Counted from the stretch's first letter, positions 8,983 through 18,127 are shown. The stretch: 64,000 bases of DNA from Flavobacteriales bacterium (GCA_020635795.1 JACJZD010000003.1:124001-188000), one strand, 5' to 3'. Program-made: numbers and translations. Notes: generated by a model not told the origin, from the letters alone.

Positions 8983-10524
8983 ATGTTAGTAAAAACTTTT
9001 GGAAGTGCTGTTGTAGGTGTTGATGCTATCACAATTACCATTGAGGTAAATGTGGATAGAGGAATGAAGTTTTTTATGGTTGGTTTGCCCGATAATGCTG
9101 TTAAGGAAAGTCAGCAACGAATTGAGTCTGCTCTAAAAAATGTAGGCTATAAAATGCCGGGTAAAAAAACGGTGGTTAATATGGCTCCAGCCGATATCCG
9201 TAAAGAAGGTTCGGCATACGATTTAGCCATAGCAATTGGTATATTAGCTGCCTCAGGACAAATAAACGAACAGAAATTAGGCGATTATTTAATTATGGGA
9301 GAATTATCGCTTGATGGTGGTTTACAACCAATAAAAGGAGCATTGCCCATTGGTATACAGGCTCGAAAAGAAGGATTTAAAGGATTTATTTTGCCTAAAG
9401 CAAATGCTAGAGAAGCTGCAATTGTTGATGATATTGACGTTTTTGGAATAGAAAATATAAAAGAGTTAATTGATTTTTTTAACGAAGAAACTTCGCTACA
9501 AAAAACAGAAATTGATACTAGAAAAGAATTTTATGAAAATTTAAATAGTGTTGATTTTGATTTCTTGGATGTTAAAGGACAAGAAAATATTAAACGAGCA
9601 TTAGAAATTGCAGCCGCTGGAGGTCATAATGTGATATTGATTGGTCCGCCAGGAGCTGGTAAAACGATGTTAGCGAAACGATTACCAACCATTTTACCGC
9701 CTTTGTCTTTACACGAGGCATTAGAAACAACAAAAATTCATTCTGTAAGTGGAAAATTGGCTGCAGAAACCTCTTTAATTAGTGTTCGTCCTTTTAGAAG
9801 CCCACATCATACCATATCAGATGTAGCTCTTGTTGGTGGAGGTGGATTTCCACAGCCGGGAGAAATATCATTGGCTCATAATGGCGTTTTATTTTTAGAT
9901 GAGTTACCAGAATTTAAACGAACTGTTTTAGAAGTGCTAAGACAACCATTGGAAGAACGTAGAGTATCCATATCAAGAGCAAAATTTTCGGTTGATTATC
10001 CTGCAAGTTTTATGTTGGTAGCATCAATGAATCCTTGCCCATGTGGGTTTTATAATCATCCCGAAAAAGAATGTGTATGCTCACCAGGAGTGGTTCAAAA
10101 ATACTTGAGTAAAATATCAGGACCGCTTTTAGATAGAATTGACTTACACGTAGAGGTTACACCTGTAACTTTTAATGAATTGAGTAAAAACGAATATAAA
10201 GGTGAAAGTAGTAGTCAAATTCGAGAAAGAGTTATAAAAGCTCGCCAAGTTCAAGAAAAAAGGTTTGAAGGTAGTAAAGGAATTTATGCCAATGCTCAAA
10301 TGACTTCCAAACAATTACGAGAAATTTGTGTGATTGATGAAGCCGGAAATACATTGCTAAAAACAGCTATGGATAGGCTCGGATTATCGGCAAGAGCTTA
10401 CGATAGAATTTTAAAGGTAGCCAGAACCATTGCTGATTTGGAAAATGCACCCAAAATTGAGTCCAGCCATTTAGCGGAAGCCATACAATTTAGAAGTTTA
10501 GATAGAGAAGGTTGGGCGGGTTAA
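8983..10524 (+). CDS. YifB/ComM-family Mg-chelatase-like AAA ATPase
   Basis: 513 residues, the usual size. The N-terminal third is the ChlI/Lon-protease-like domain (KTFGSAVVGVDAITITIEVNVD). The AAA core carries Walker A GPPGAGKTMLAKRL near residue 222 and Walker B GVLFLDELPEF. A cysteine cluster NPCPCGFYNHPEKECVC and a C-terminal helical domain (YDRILKVARTIADLE) complete the family pattern. ComM in Vibrio and Haemophilus is a hexameric helicase promoting branch migration during natural transformation, so a recombination role is the best guess. It follows gmhA by 6 bp and overlaps the convergent small gene by 4 bp. Confidence 0.93.
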   Translation: MLVKTFGSAVVGVDAITITIEVNVDRGMKFFMVGLPDNAVKESQQRIESALKNVGYKMPGKKTVVNMAPADIRKEGSAYDLAIAIGILAASGQINEQKLGDYLIMGELSLDGGLQPIKGALPIGIQARKEGFKGFILPKANAREAAIVDDIDVFGIENIKELIDFFNEETSLQKTEIDTRKEFYENLNSVDFDFLDVKGQENIKRALEIAAAGGHNVILIGPPGAGKTMLAKRLPTILPPLSLHEALETTKIHSVSGKLAAETSLISVRPFRSPHHTISDVALVGGGGFPQPGEISLAHNGVLFLDELPEFKRTVLEVLRQPLEERRVSISRAKFSVDYPASFMLVASMNPCPCGFYNHPEKECVCSPGVVQKYLSKISGPLLDRIDLHVEVTPVTFNELSKNEYKGESSSQIRERVIKARQVQEKRFEGSKGIYANAQMTSKQLREICVIDEAGNTLLKTAMDRLGLSARAYDRILKVARTIADLENAPKIESSHLAEAIQFRSLDREGWAG

Positions 10525-10706
10525 TGTAAAAACTTAGTCAAAATAATATAGCCAAGTATAACTCCAAAAATGGTGATAAGTACCCAGTAAGTGCCTTTAA
10601 ATAAGGTTTTATTGCGTTTTTGATCTTTATAAAACTGAAAACCAATTATTACTATAAAAGCAACAATAAAAAGTATAGCAAATATTTTTTGTCCGTCGGT
10701 AAACAT
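10521..10706 (-). CDS. small two-helix membrane protein
   Basis: 61 residues with two membrane helices (about 7-25 and 40-58) joined by a basic loop KDQKRNKTLFKG. Very similar short proteins are common in Bacteroidota with no known function. Its stop overlaps the end of the comM-like gene. The upstream Smr gene ends 2 bp before its start codon, so it is probably the last gene of a three-gene operon. Confidence 0.7.
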   Translation of the reverse strand: MFTDGQKIFAILFIVAFIVIIGFQFYKDQKRNKTLFKGTYWVLITIFGVILGYIILTKFLH

Positions 10707-10708
10707 AG

Positions 10709-10963
10709 TTAATGTTTGAAGTGAACAAAAGTACGTCCAAAATTTTTACTGTCTTTTTCTAATCGATGATATTTGCTTTTTATTTCAGGTAAATTCAAAA
10801 ATCGTATCACTCGTTTTTTGAGTTGTCCACTTCCTTTACCATGAATAATTTCTAAAGTTTTTATTTTGGAATCAATGGCATCAAAAAAAGCATCATTTAA
10901 TGATGCTTCAATTTTTTTTGAATTGTTAAAAATGTCGTGTAAATCAAGCACCGATTTGCTCAT
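10709..10963 (-). CDS. stand-alone Smr-domain protein
   Basis: 84 residues covering little more than an Smr (small MutS-related) domain. Visible motifs are LDLHDIF at the N-terminus and the signature HGKGSGQLKKRVIRFL near residues 40-56, as at the C-terminus of MutS2. Smr domains act as nucleases on branched DNA or on ribosome-bound mRNA (for example MutS2/SmrB). Which applies here cannot be decided. Its ATG overlaps the previous stop codon as TAATG, implying translational coupling with the secreted protein upstream. Confidence 0.82.
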   Translation of the reverse strand: MSKSVLDLHDIFNNSKKIEASLNDAFFDAIDSKIKTLEIIHGKGSGQLKKRVIRFLNLPEIKSKYHRLEKDSKNFGRTFVHFKH

Positions 10964-11388
10964 TAACCAGCTTTAGAGTTGGTAACCATCCAATTGTTGT
11001 TTTCTTTCTTCATGTTAACATTGATGGCAATTTTTTCATTTTTTCTAAACGTAGCTTTTATGGTTACTTGGTCATCAGTAAAGTCCATAATTTCAAAAAC
11101 AAAATAACTATCTAAACTTCCTTGGTAAATACTTTTAAATACTTCCATTTCTTCAAAAGTCATTACTTTAACTCGTTTGTTAAATTTAAATACAATTAAG
11201 TTATTTGGGATTTTATCGTCGTTAATAATAATTATAGGTGTCTGACCATTCTTCTCGTCATCATTAAAATAATCTTTTAATGCATGTAGGTCTAGAGTTT
11301 TTTGGATAACTGTATTAATGTCTTTAGCACTTTGTGCGAAAAAAGACAAGGGGAGAAGTACAGTAAATATTAAAACTAGCTTTTTCAT
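10963..11388 (-). CDS. hypothetical secreted protein
   Basis: 141 residues with a signal peptide (about 1-18, LSFFAQ). The mature part looks like a compact alpha+beta domain with the segments KVMTFEEMEVFKSIYQGSLD and YFVFEIMDFTDDQVTIKATF. Such a fold resembles periplasmic proteins of Bacteroidota with no assigned role. Its last base is shared with the ATG of the Smr gene, so they form one transcription unit. Confidence 0.78.
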   Translation of the reverse strand: MKKLVLIFTVLLPLSFFAQSAKDINTVIQKTLDLHALKDYFNDDEKNGQTPIIIINDDKIPNNLIVFKFNKRVKVMTFEEMEVFKSIYQGSLDSYFVFEIMDFTDDQVTIKATFRKNEKIAINVNMKKENNNWMVTNSKAG

Positions 11389-11615
11389 AACTTTAATTTT
11401 TAGTAATTCCTACGCTATTGTACGGTTTAGATATGTTTTAGTTTCAAAATTTACAGAAACTTCAGCGTGAAAATACAATTTTAGATTTAAAATATCAACA
11501 ACAATGCCAATCATTTTTTATTCTTAAACAAAAGTATTCAATTTTGGCAATGTATTTGTGTTGTATTTTATTAAAAATGCATATTTTTACGTAACCTAAT
11601 TTAAATGATATAAAT

Positions 11616-12470
11616 ATGAAAAACAGGAATTTAAGTATAATAGTTTTGTTGATGTTAACAGTTTCTTTAGTCACTTTTTCGTGTAAGAAAGACAAAGAAG
11701 AAGAAAAAATTGATAATGAAACAACTTCGGCTCAAGATAATGCCTTATCTCAAAATATGTTTGATGACATAAAGAAGGTTGTCGAAGAAGCAGCAAAAGA
11801 TGAAGGAAATACAAATAAAGCAGGTTTTTTCTTTGGAACATGCGCTACAGTTAGTATTAGTCCTAATTGGATTGACTCTGCGCAATATTGGCCTAAAACA
11901 ATGACTATTGATTTTGGAACAACAAATTGTACTGGAACCGATGGAGTAAATAGACGAGGTGTAATATCAGTAACACTTACTGATAGATATGTGAATGCGG
12001 GAAGCGTTCTAACTGTTCAACCTCAAAATTATTACATCAACGATCATTTAATTGAAGGAACAAAAACCATAACAAATAATGGACGAAACTCTTCTGGAAA
12101 CCTTTCATTTACTGTTCAGGTAACAAACGGTAAAGTTACTTTTCCTGCAGGCGGTTATACTACTTGGAGTTCAACTAGAACCAATGAATGGGTTGCGGGT
12201 GAATCTACGCCTGGATTACTTGGGCTTTGTGACGATGTTTACTTGATAACTGGTTCTGCAACAGGCGTTAATAGAGTTGGTAAATCGTATTCTGTTAATA
12301 TTACTTCGCCATTAAGAAAAGAAATTTGTTGTAGATGGTTAGTTAGCGGTACTGTTGATATTGTGCCAAGTGGCTTATTGACTAGAACAGTTAATTTTGG
12401 TGGTGGTAATTGCGATAATATTGCAACGGTTACAATTGCAGGTAATACTTTTACTTTTGCAATGAATTAG
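11616..12470 (+). CDS. hypothetical lipoprotein
   Basis: 284 residues with a lipoprotein signal ending TFSC (cysteine about residue 23) followed by a charged linker KKDKEEEKIDNE. The mature protein is beta-rich, with repeated patterns such as TMTIDFGTTNCTGTDG and RTVNFGGGNCDNIATVTI, each placing a cysteine after an FG.. strand. This type is frequent among surface or periplasmic lipoproteins of Flavobacteriales, and the function is unknown. The gene stands alone, with 227 bp of A/T-rich DNA upstream in which I see no gene. It is followed by a strong terminator. Confidence 0.82.
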   Translation: MKNRNLSIIVLLMLTVSLVTFSCKKDKEEEKIDNETTSAQDNALSQNMFDDIKKVVEEAAKDEGNTNKAGFFFGTCATVSISPNWIDSAQYWPKTMTIDFGTTNCTGTDGVNRRGVISVTLTDRYVNAGSVLTVQPQNYYINDHLIEGTKTITNNGRNSSGNLSFTVQVTNGKVTFPAGGYTTWSSTRTNEWVAGESTPGLLGLCDDVYLITGSATGVNRVGKSYSVNITSPLRKEICCRWLVSGTVDIVPSGLLTRTVNFGGGNCDNIATVTIAGNTFTFAMN

Positions 12471-12485
12471 AAATTGCTTAACAAG

Positions 12486-12527
12486 ATAAATAGAAAGAGG
12501 AGGCAGTTGCCTCCTCTTTCTATTTAT
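12486..12527. terminator. 20-bp perfect hairpin terminator
   Basis: 12486-12505 pairs perfectly with 12508-12527. The formal loop is 2 nt, so the tip must open to about 4 nt. The GAGGAGGCA core and A/T-rich base fit intrinsic termination of the lipoprotein gene. Confidence 0.88.
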
Positions 12528-12580
12528 AAAAACCTAAATTTTTCCTTTTGTATATCTAAATAACCACTGGTGTATTAACA

Positions 12581-12611
12581 TTGTTCTTGTGGTTAATCAA
12601 ACATATATTTG
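12581..12611 (+). promoter_or_regulatory. Bacteroidota-type promoter upstream of the M61 peptidase
   Basis: TTGT at 12581-12584 and TATATTTG at 12604-12611 are 19 bp apart, a good match to the TTTG-N19-TANNTTTG consensus, 23 bp before the start codon. It probably drives the peptidase and the downstream two-component genes. Confidence 0.65.
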
Positions 12612-12634
12612 TAGCAAACAAATAATACTTATTT

Positions 12635-14473
12635 ATGAAACAAGTCATTTTCTTTTTTGCTGTTTTTTTTACTACAATATCGTGGGCTCAAAATGCTGCC
12701 TATAAGTTTAGTATAGATTTAACCAAGGTTAATAACGATATGGTACAAGTCTTTTTGGATGCACCAGAGATTAAATTGGATAAAATCATCTATAACATAC
12801 CCAAAATGGTTCCAGGTACATATAGGATTTATGATTTTGGGCAATATTCAATGGATTTTGAGGCATTTGATAAAAAAGGGTATGCCATGAGTGTTACACG
12901 ATTGGATGACAACAGATGGGAAATAGATAATGCTAAAAACTTAGCAAAAATCTCCTATTGGGTAGAAGATACATGGGATGCAAAAGTTAAAGATTTGGTT
13001 TTTGAACCAGGAGGGACTAATATCGAAAAGGATGAAAACATTGTGTTAAATAATCATGGTTTTTTTGGATATTTTGATGGGTTAAAGAACCTGAAGTATG
13101 AATTAACCGTAACTCGACCAGATAATTTTTATGGAGCAACAGGTTTAACCGATATTAAAACAATAGGAAATAAAGATGTGTATTATGTGAATAATTACAT
13201 GGATTTGGTGGATTCACCCATAATGTATAATGTGCCAGATACCACAGTGATAGAAGTTGGTGGTGCCGATATATTAATTTCTGTTTATGCAAAAAACAAA
13301 ACGGTTACTTCTAAAGAAATTGCAAAAAATATTGCTTCAATTTTAGAGGCTCAAAAAAATTATTTGGGAGGTAAGTTGCCTATCGATAAGTATGCTTTTA
13401 TTATATATTTATATGCAGGACAAAGTGGTTCAGGTGGAAGTGGTGCTTTAGAGCATTCGTACTCGTCATTTTATTACTTACCAGAAATGACTGCTGAAAG
13501 AATCTCAGGATTTTTAATCGATGTTGCTGCTCATGAATTTTTTCATATTGTAACTCCATTAAATATTCATTCGGAAGAAATTGGTGATTTTGATTACATC
13601 AACCCAAAAATGTCGAAACATTTATGGATGTATGAAGGGGTTACAGAATATTTTGCTGGACACGTTCAGGTATATGAAGGCTTGATTTCAAAAGATGAAT
13701 ATTTGGAAGTAATTCAAGATAAAATTAAGGGAGCCAGTTATTACAAAGATAATCTGCCTTTTACTGCCATGAGCTTAGGTTGTTTAGACGAACATGAAAA
13801 ACAATATGGTAATGTTTACCAAAAAGGAGCTTTAATAGGAATGTGTTTAGATATTCTGTTAAGAGAGTATTCTAAAGGAGAGATGGGTATGAAAGATATG
13901 ATGGCAATGTTATCGAAGGAATATGGTAAAAATGTATCGTTTAAAGATGAAGAACTGTTTGATAAAATAGCCAGTTTATCATCCCAAAAAATTAGAGAAT
14001 TTTTTAAAATGTATGTGGAAGGAGAAAGCTCTTTACCTTTAGAGGAGTTGTTAAATAAAGTTGGAATAACCTATAAAACAAATGTAACTGTAAAAGAGGT
14101 ATCAATGGGAGGTGCTTCAATGAGTTATAATGAGGAAATTGATAAAATTTATGTGGTTGATACTGGTAATATGGATGAGTTCGGAAAATCGTTGGGGTAT
14201 AAAAACAATGATATTATTTATTCGATTAATGGTGTTGAAATTACAGCTGATAATGTTAAAACAGAATTGGCTAGACTTAAGAATACATTAAAAGAAGGAG
14301 ATAAAATAGAAGTTGTTGTGGGTCGTGAAGTAAAGGGTAAATCAAAAAACGTAACTTTAAAATCGAAAGCGATGTTGGTAGAAAAAACAAAGAAATATTT
14401 TATAGAATTTAATCCATCGGCTACGCCTCAACAGCTTACGCTTCAAAAAGCTTGGTTGAATACTAAAATGTAA
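12635..14473 (+). CDS. M61-family (glycyl aminopeptidase-like) metallopeptidase with PDZ domain
   Basis: 612 residues with a signal peptide (about 1-19, ISWAQ). It has an N-terminal beta-domain, a gluzincin catalytic domain and a C-terminal PDZ domain (about 490-575, DTGNMDEFGKSLGYKNNDII). Zinc ligands are His300 and His304 in HEFFH, with Glu301 catalytic. The third ligand is expected at Glu334 in MYEGVTEY. This is the M61 layout, so it should be a periplasmic or surface peptidase active on N-terminal glycine or alanine. It starts an apparent operon with a LytS-type kinase 16 bp downstream. Confidence 0.9.
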   Translation: MKQVIFFFAVFFTTISWAQNAAYKFSIDLTKVNNDMVQVFLDAPEIKLDKIIYNIPKMVPGTYRIYDFGQYSMDFEAFDKKGYAMSVTRLDDNRWEIDNAKNLAKISYWVEDTWDAKVKDLVFEPGGTNIEKDENIVLNNHGFFGYFDGLKNLKYELTVTRPDNFYGATGLTDIKTIGNKDVYYVNNYMDLVDSPIMYNVPDTTVIEVGGADILISVYAKNKTVTSKEIAKNIASILEAQKNYLGGKLPIDKYAFIIYLYAGQSGSGGSGALEHSYSSFYYLPEMTAERISGFLIDVAAHEFFHIVTPLNIHSEEIGDFDYINPKMSKHLWMYEGVTEYFAGHVQVYEGLISKDEYLEVIQDKIKGASYYKDNLPFTAMSLGCLDEHEKQYGNVYQKGALIGMCLDILLREYSKGEMGMKDMMAMLSKEYGKNVSFKDEELFDKIASLSSQKIREFFKMYVEGESSLPLEELLNKVGITYKTNVTVKEVSMGGASMSYNEEIDKIYVVDTGNMDEFGKSLGYKNNDIIYSINGVEITADNVKTELARLKNTLKEGDKIEVVVGREVKGKSKNVTLKSKAMLVEKTKKYFIEFNPSATPQQLTLQKAWLNTKM

Positions 14474-14489
14474 CTAAAAAACAATAGTA

Positions 14490-15536
14490 TTGATACTCAA
14501 CAAAAATAGACTTTATTGGATAGCTCAAATTATTGGCTGGTTGGTTTATGTTTTAATTGTGGGTGTTTTTAATCAGTTAAATGGTAATGACGTAACCACA
14601 GAATTGTTGTTTAGTTTGTTATCCATCTATTTTATAGGCTTATCTATTTCTCATTTTTACCGTGGAATAATCATCAAATTAAATTGGATGAAATTGTCGG
14701 TTTCAAACTTAATTCCAAGGGTTTTTATTGGAGTTATTGTTGTAGGTATTATAGTCTATTTTATTCAAACATTAGTACTTGAAGTTTTAATCATCGGTCA
14801 GGCATATTCGTTTTTGTTGGCTGATGCTTTCCCAAAAATTATTAATTGGTCGTTGTTATTTTTACTATGGTCGTTACTTTATTTTCTTTTTCATTTCATC
14901 AACAATTATAAAAAAGAAGAGATTAAAAATTTACGTTGGGAAGCAGCTCGAAATGAAATTGAATTGAATAAAATAAAATCTCAACTCAACCCTCATTTCA
15001 TTTTTAATTCGATGAATAGCATTAGGGCTTTGGTTGATGAGGATCCACAATTGGCTAAAAATGCTATAACTCAATTATCTAATGTATTAAGAAATTCGTT
15101 AATGATTGGAAAGAAAAAATTAATTCCATTAAGCGACGAGTTAAAAATTGTTGATGATTACTTAAGTTTAGAAAAAACTCGATTTGAAGAAAAATTAACC
15201 ATCGTAAAAAAAATTGATTCGAATACTGAAACATTTTTAATTCCTCCGTTAATGATTCAAACTTTGGTTGAAAATGCAATAAAACATGGCACATCAAAAT
15301 TACCAGAGGGAGGTGTTGTTGATATACAATCGAGGTTAGATAAAGATGTTTTAACTGTAACGATTTACAATTCTGGGTTTTACGATGAAAATCATCAACC
15401 AGAAACGGGTTTCGGAGTTGTAAACACTAAACAACGATTGCAATTGTTGTTTGGCGATAAAGCACAGTTTTCTATAATAAATGAAAACGGTAGAGTAAAA
15501 ACAGTATTAATTATTCCAACTAAAACTCAACTGTAA
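14490..15536 (+). CDS. LytS-type sensor histidine kinase
   Basis: 348 residues from a TTG start. An in-frame stop at 14475 leaves no ATG. Four membrane helices lie at about 8-26, 40-56, 76-100 and 117-136. A short coiled coil leads to a His_kinase domain with the phospho-acceptor region QLNPHFIFNSMNSI (His169), and the ATP-binding domain has the N-box TLVENAIKHG and a GFGVVNTKQRL G-box. No extracellular sensing domain is present. Kinases of this type in Bacteroidota phosphorylate an adjacent LytTR regulator, which follows 17 bp downstream. The TM segment may sense membrane state; the signal is unknown. Confidence 0.92.
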   Translation: MILNKNRLYWIAQIIGWLVYVLIVGVFNQLNGNDVTTELLFSLLSIYFIGLSISHFYRGIIIKLNWMKLSVSNLIPRVFIGVIVVGIIVYFIQTLVLEVLIIGQAYSFLLADAFPKIINWSLLFLLWSLLYFLFHFINNYKKEEIKNLRWEAARNEIELNKIKSQLNPHFIFNSMNSIRALVDEDPQLAKNAITQLSNVLRNSLMIGKKKLIPLSDELKIVDDYLSLEKTRFEEKLTIVKKIDSNTETFLIPPLMIQTLVENAIKHGTSKLPEGGVVDIQSRLDKDVLTVTIYNSGFYDENHQPETGFGVVNTKQRLQLLFGDKAQFSIINENGRVKTVLIIPTKTQL

Positions 15537-15553
15537 AACAAAAACGAACAATT

Positions 15554-16261
15554 ATGAAAGTAATTATTGTAGACGATGAAAGGTTAGCGCGTAAAGAGTT
15601 GCAGAGTTTGCTAGCAAAATTTCCAAATGTTGAGGTGTTAGCAGAATGTGATAGTGTACAATCGGCATTGGTAAATATTGAAAAGCATAAGCCTGATTTG
15701 GTATTTTTAGATATCAATATGCCAGGTAAAGATGGCTTTGCATTGTTGGAAGAACTAAATTATATTCCCGAAATTATTTTTGTAACAGCTTATGATGAGT
15801 ATGCAATTAAAGCTTTTGAAGTAAATGCACTCGATTATTTGCTAAAACCAATTCAGTCAGAACGTTTAGAGGAAGCTATAAATAAGTTCAATTCTAACGA
15901 TTTTATTGAAAACAACAGTCAGAAATTAGGCTTAAACGATCAAGTATTTGTTAAGGATGGTGAGCGTTGTTGGTTTGTTAAGTTGTCAGATGTGCCAATG
16001 TTTGAATCGGAGGGAAATTATGTTAGAGTGTTTTTTGATAACAATAAACCATTGATTCTTAAATCATTAAATAATTTAGCAAACAAGCTCGATGAAAATG
16101 TGTTTTTTCGAGCCAACCGTAAGTTCATCATTAACTTAAATTGGATTGAAAGCATAGAAAACTGGTTTAATGGAGGCTTAATGGTTAAGCTTAAAACGGG
16201 AGCAAAAGTTGAAATATCGAGACGACAGGCATCAAAACTTAAAGATATGAAGAGCTTGTAA
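15554..16261 (+). CDS. LytTR-family response regulator
   Basis: 235 residues: a receiver domain (1-120) with acidic pocket Asp7/Asp8, phospho-acceptor Asp53 in FLDINMPG, and a conserved lysine in YLLKPI, then a LytTR DNA-binding domain (about 135-235) with the ESEGNYVRVFF and FFRANRKFIINLNWIE motifs. It is the partner of the kinase 17 bp upstream. LytTR regulators bind paired short direct repeats. I do not see an obvious operator in the promoter of this operon. Confidence 0.94.
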   Translation: MKVIIVDDERLARKELQSLLAKFPNVEVLAECDSVQSALVNIEKHKPDLVFLDINMPGKDGFALLEELNYIPEIIFVTAYDEYAIKAFEVNALDYLLKPIQSERLEEAINKFNSNDFIENNSQKLGLNDQVFVKDGERCWFVKLSDVPMFESEGNYVRVFFDNNKPLILKSLNNLANKLDENVFFRANRKFIINLNWIESIENWFNGGLMVKLKTGAKVEISRRQASKLKDMKSL

Positions 16262-16376
16262 ATAAGTTTTTATCTTAAATATAGTGTGTTTAATCTTTCA
16301 TTTTTGTAATTAGGTATAAAAAATAGTGGTTATCGTTATTTTTTTTCTAAATTTATATTTCATTTAAAGCATTATA

Positions 16377-16772
16377 ATGAAACCATTTTATGTAAAAGCA
16401 ACCGATTCAACCCCTGAAATTAGATTCGATTTAGGCGAGAATATTTTTTATATAAAAGGGAAATCTGTTTTCACAGAAGTTGACCAGTTTTATGACCCTG
16501 TTATTGATTGGTTGAAAAATTTAGACGGAAAAATTAATACACCTATTACCTTTCAATTTGATTTAGAGTACTTTAATATCGTTTCTTCTAAACGTATTCT
16601 ATTTGTTCTATATACACTCAACGAATTAAGAAACAATGGCTCTAACATTGAAGTTTCTTGGAGCTTTTCGGTAGAAGACGACGACATGAAGGAGGTTGGC
16701 GAGGATTATGCTTGTATGGTTAACTTGCCTTTTAATTTCGTTTGCAAATCAGTTGAACACGAAATAGACTAA
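16377..16772 (+). CDS. SiaC-family (DUF1987) regulatory protein
   Basis: 131 residues, the whole length of the DUF1987/SiaC family. Recognised from the KATDSTPEIRFDLGENIFYI start, VIDWLKNL in the middle and the central helix motif EYFNIVSSKRI. In Pseudomonas aeruginosa SiaC is phosphorylated on a threonine in a LNTSS motif by SiaB and dephosphorylated by SiaA, and the unphosphorylated form stimulates diguanylate cyclase SiaD. Here that threonine aligns with Ile68. No siaA/siaB homologues are in the window, so partners are unknown. It stands alone, 115 bp after the response regulator. Confidence 0.8.
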   Translation: MKPFYVKATDSTPEIRFDLGENIFYIKGKSVFTEVDQFYDPVIDWLKNLDGKINTPITFQFDLEYFNIVSSKRILFVLYTLNELRNNGSNIEVSWSFSVEDDDMKEVGEDYACMVNLPFNFVCKSVEHEID

Positions 16773-16900
16773 TTTAATCTTTAAACGATTTAAAATCATT
16801 AGGTTATAAATTTCTTTACACATTCAAAAATAGCAATTAAGTTTCTCTATCTTAATTATATTGCTCAACTTTGTATTTCAATTTTAAATTAAATGCTATC

Positions 16901-17539
16901 ATGAAGAATACCTCTTTAATTATAAACATAGTTTTGGCTATTGCAGTTGCAGTGCTCTATTATTTACATTTTTCTTGCTCTAGTTCCTGTGCTCCAGCCG
17001 ATACTGATGAGCTTGTTGTAGAGGATAATGTTGAGCCAGCTTCTCCTGTTATTTCAAAAAATGGATTTGCAAATGTTGGGTATATCAATATTGATTCATT
17101 ACAAGATAAATATGATTTTTATGAAGTATTAATTCAAAAACTTAAAGCAAAACAAACCAAGTATGAGTCTGAAATTGCTGGTAAAATGGGTGCGTTTGAA
17201 AAAAAAGTGAAAGATTTCCAACAAAAAGCTTCAACCATGACACAGTTTGAAGGACAAATGAAACAACAGGAATTGGCTGAAGAAGAACAAAAACTATACA
17301 AATTAAGAGAAGATTTTGCTGGAAAATTCCAAGAAGAAGAAGCAAAATTGAATGACGAATTTCAAAAAACTGTTCAGGCTTACATCCAAAAACATAACAA
17401 AACAACAAATTACGATATCATTATTGGAGCATCGCAATTGGGTAACATCGTGTTAGATTTTAAACCAGAAATTGATATTACACAACATGTGGTTGATGGA
17501 CTAAACGCTGAATATAAAGCCAAATCGACAAAAAAATAA
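16901..17539 (+). CDS. OmpH/Skp-family periplasmic chaperone-like protein
   Basis: The ATG at 16901 gives 212 residues beginning MKNTSLIINIVLAIAVAVLY, a signal anchor. An upstream TTG at 16871 would only add ten unlikely residues. After a cysteine-containing linker, the Skp/OmpH domain follows (GYINIDSLQDKYDFYEVL) with a long coiled coil rich in K/E/Q at about 80-160. Skp proteins hold unfolded outer-membrane proteins in the periplasm. Other copies lie at 31104 and 31686. The stop codon overlaps the ATG of the next gene as TAATG. Confidence 0.88.
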   Translation: MKNTSLIINIVLAIAVAVLYYLHFSCSSSCAPADTDELVVEDNVEPASPVISKNGFANVGYINIDSLQDKYDFYEVLIQKLKAKQTKYESEIAGKMGAFEKKVKDFQQKASTMTQFEGQMKQQELAEEEQKLYKLREDFAGKFQEEEAKLNDEFQKTVQAYIQKHNKTTNYDIIIGASQLGNIVLDFKPEIDITQHVVDGLNAEYKAKSTKK

Positions 17540-18096
17540 TGTTAATTGCACAACATAAAAAACAAACCAATATTGCCGAGTACATTTTGTACATGTGGCA
17601 AATTGAAGACATTATCCGTTCAAATAATTTCGATTTAACTCAAATTAATGATACCATTATATCAAAATTTGATGTGCCTAAAGAAACACAATACGACATT
17701 AAATTGTGGTATCAGAATTTAATTGAACAAATGCTGAAAGAAGGCAAATCAGAAAAAGGACATTTGAGCTTTCTTGTAAAACAATTGGATGAACTGAATA
17801 ATTTACATAATTCGCTTTTAACCACCATACAAGATGTAGATTATCAAAATGCTTATATTGCTGCGAAAGAAAATATCCGAAACTTTATGGTTAAATCTAC
17901 CGAGGCGAACTCCGAGATTGAAGCTTGTCTTATTGCATTGTACGGATTTTTAATGTTAAAATTAAAGCAATCAGAAATTAGCAGTTCAACCAAAGAAGCT
18001 ATGCAAACGTTTAGTAAATTACTTGCTATTTTGGTTGATAGATACAATAAATTGAAAAAAGGTGAGTTACTTTTTTCGTCAGAAAAAAGTAATTAA
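17539..18096 (+). CDS. DUF4924-family protein
   Basis: 185 residues, all-helical, beginning MLIAQHKKQTNIAEYILYMW, which I recognise as the Bacteroidota-specific DUF4924 family of unknown function. It has no signal peptide, so it should be cytosolic. It is translationally coupled to the Skp-like gene by a one-base overlap, an arrangement that may reflect shared regulation rather than a shared step. Confidence 0.8.
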   Translation: MLIAQHKKQTNIAEYILYMWQIEDIIRSNNFDLTQINDTIISKFDVPKETQYDIKLWYQNLIEQMLKEGKSEKGHLSFLVKQLDELNNLHNSLLTTIQDVDYQNAYIAAKENIRNFMVKSTEANSEIEACLIALYGFLMLKLKQSEISSSTKEAMQTFSKLLAILVDRYNKLKKGELLFSSEKSN

Positions 18097-18127
18097 AAAC
18101 AATAGAAGTCATCTGTTGTAAATTGTT

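Noticed and set aside
11495..11695. 66-codon minus-strand frame upstream of the 11616 lipoprotein
   Set aside because: It overlaps the beginning of the lipoprotein gene on the other strand and has no signal, motif or promoter. Treated as a shadow.
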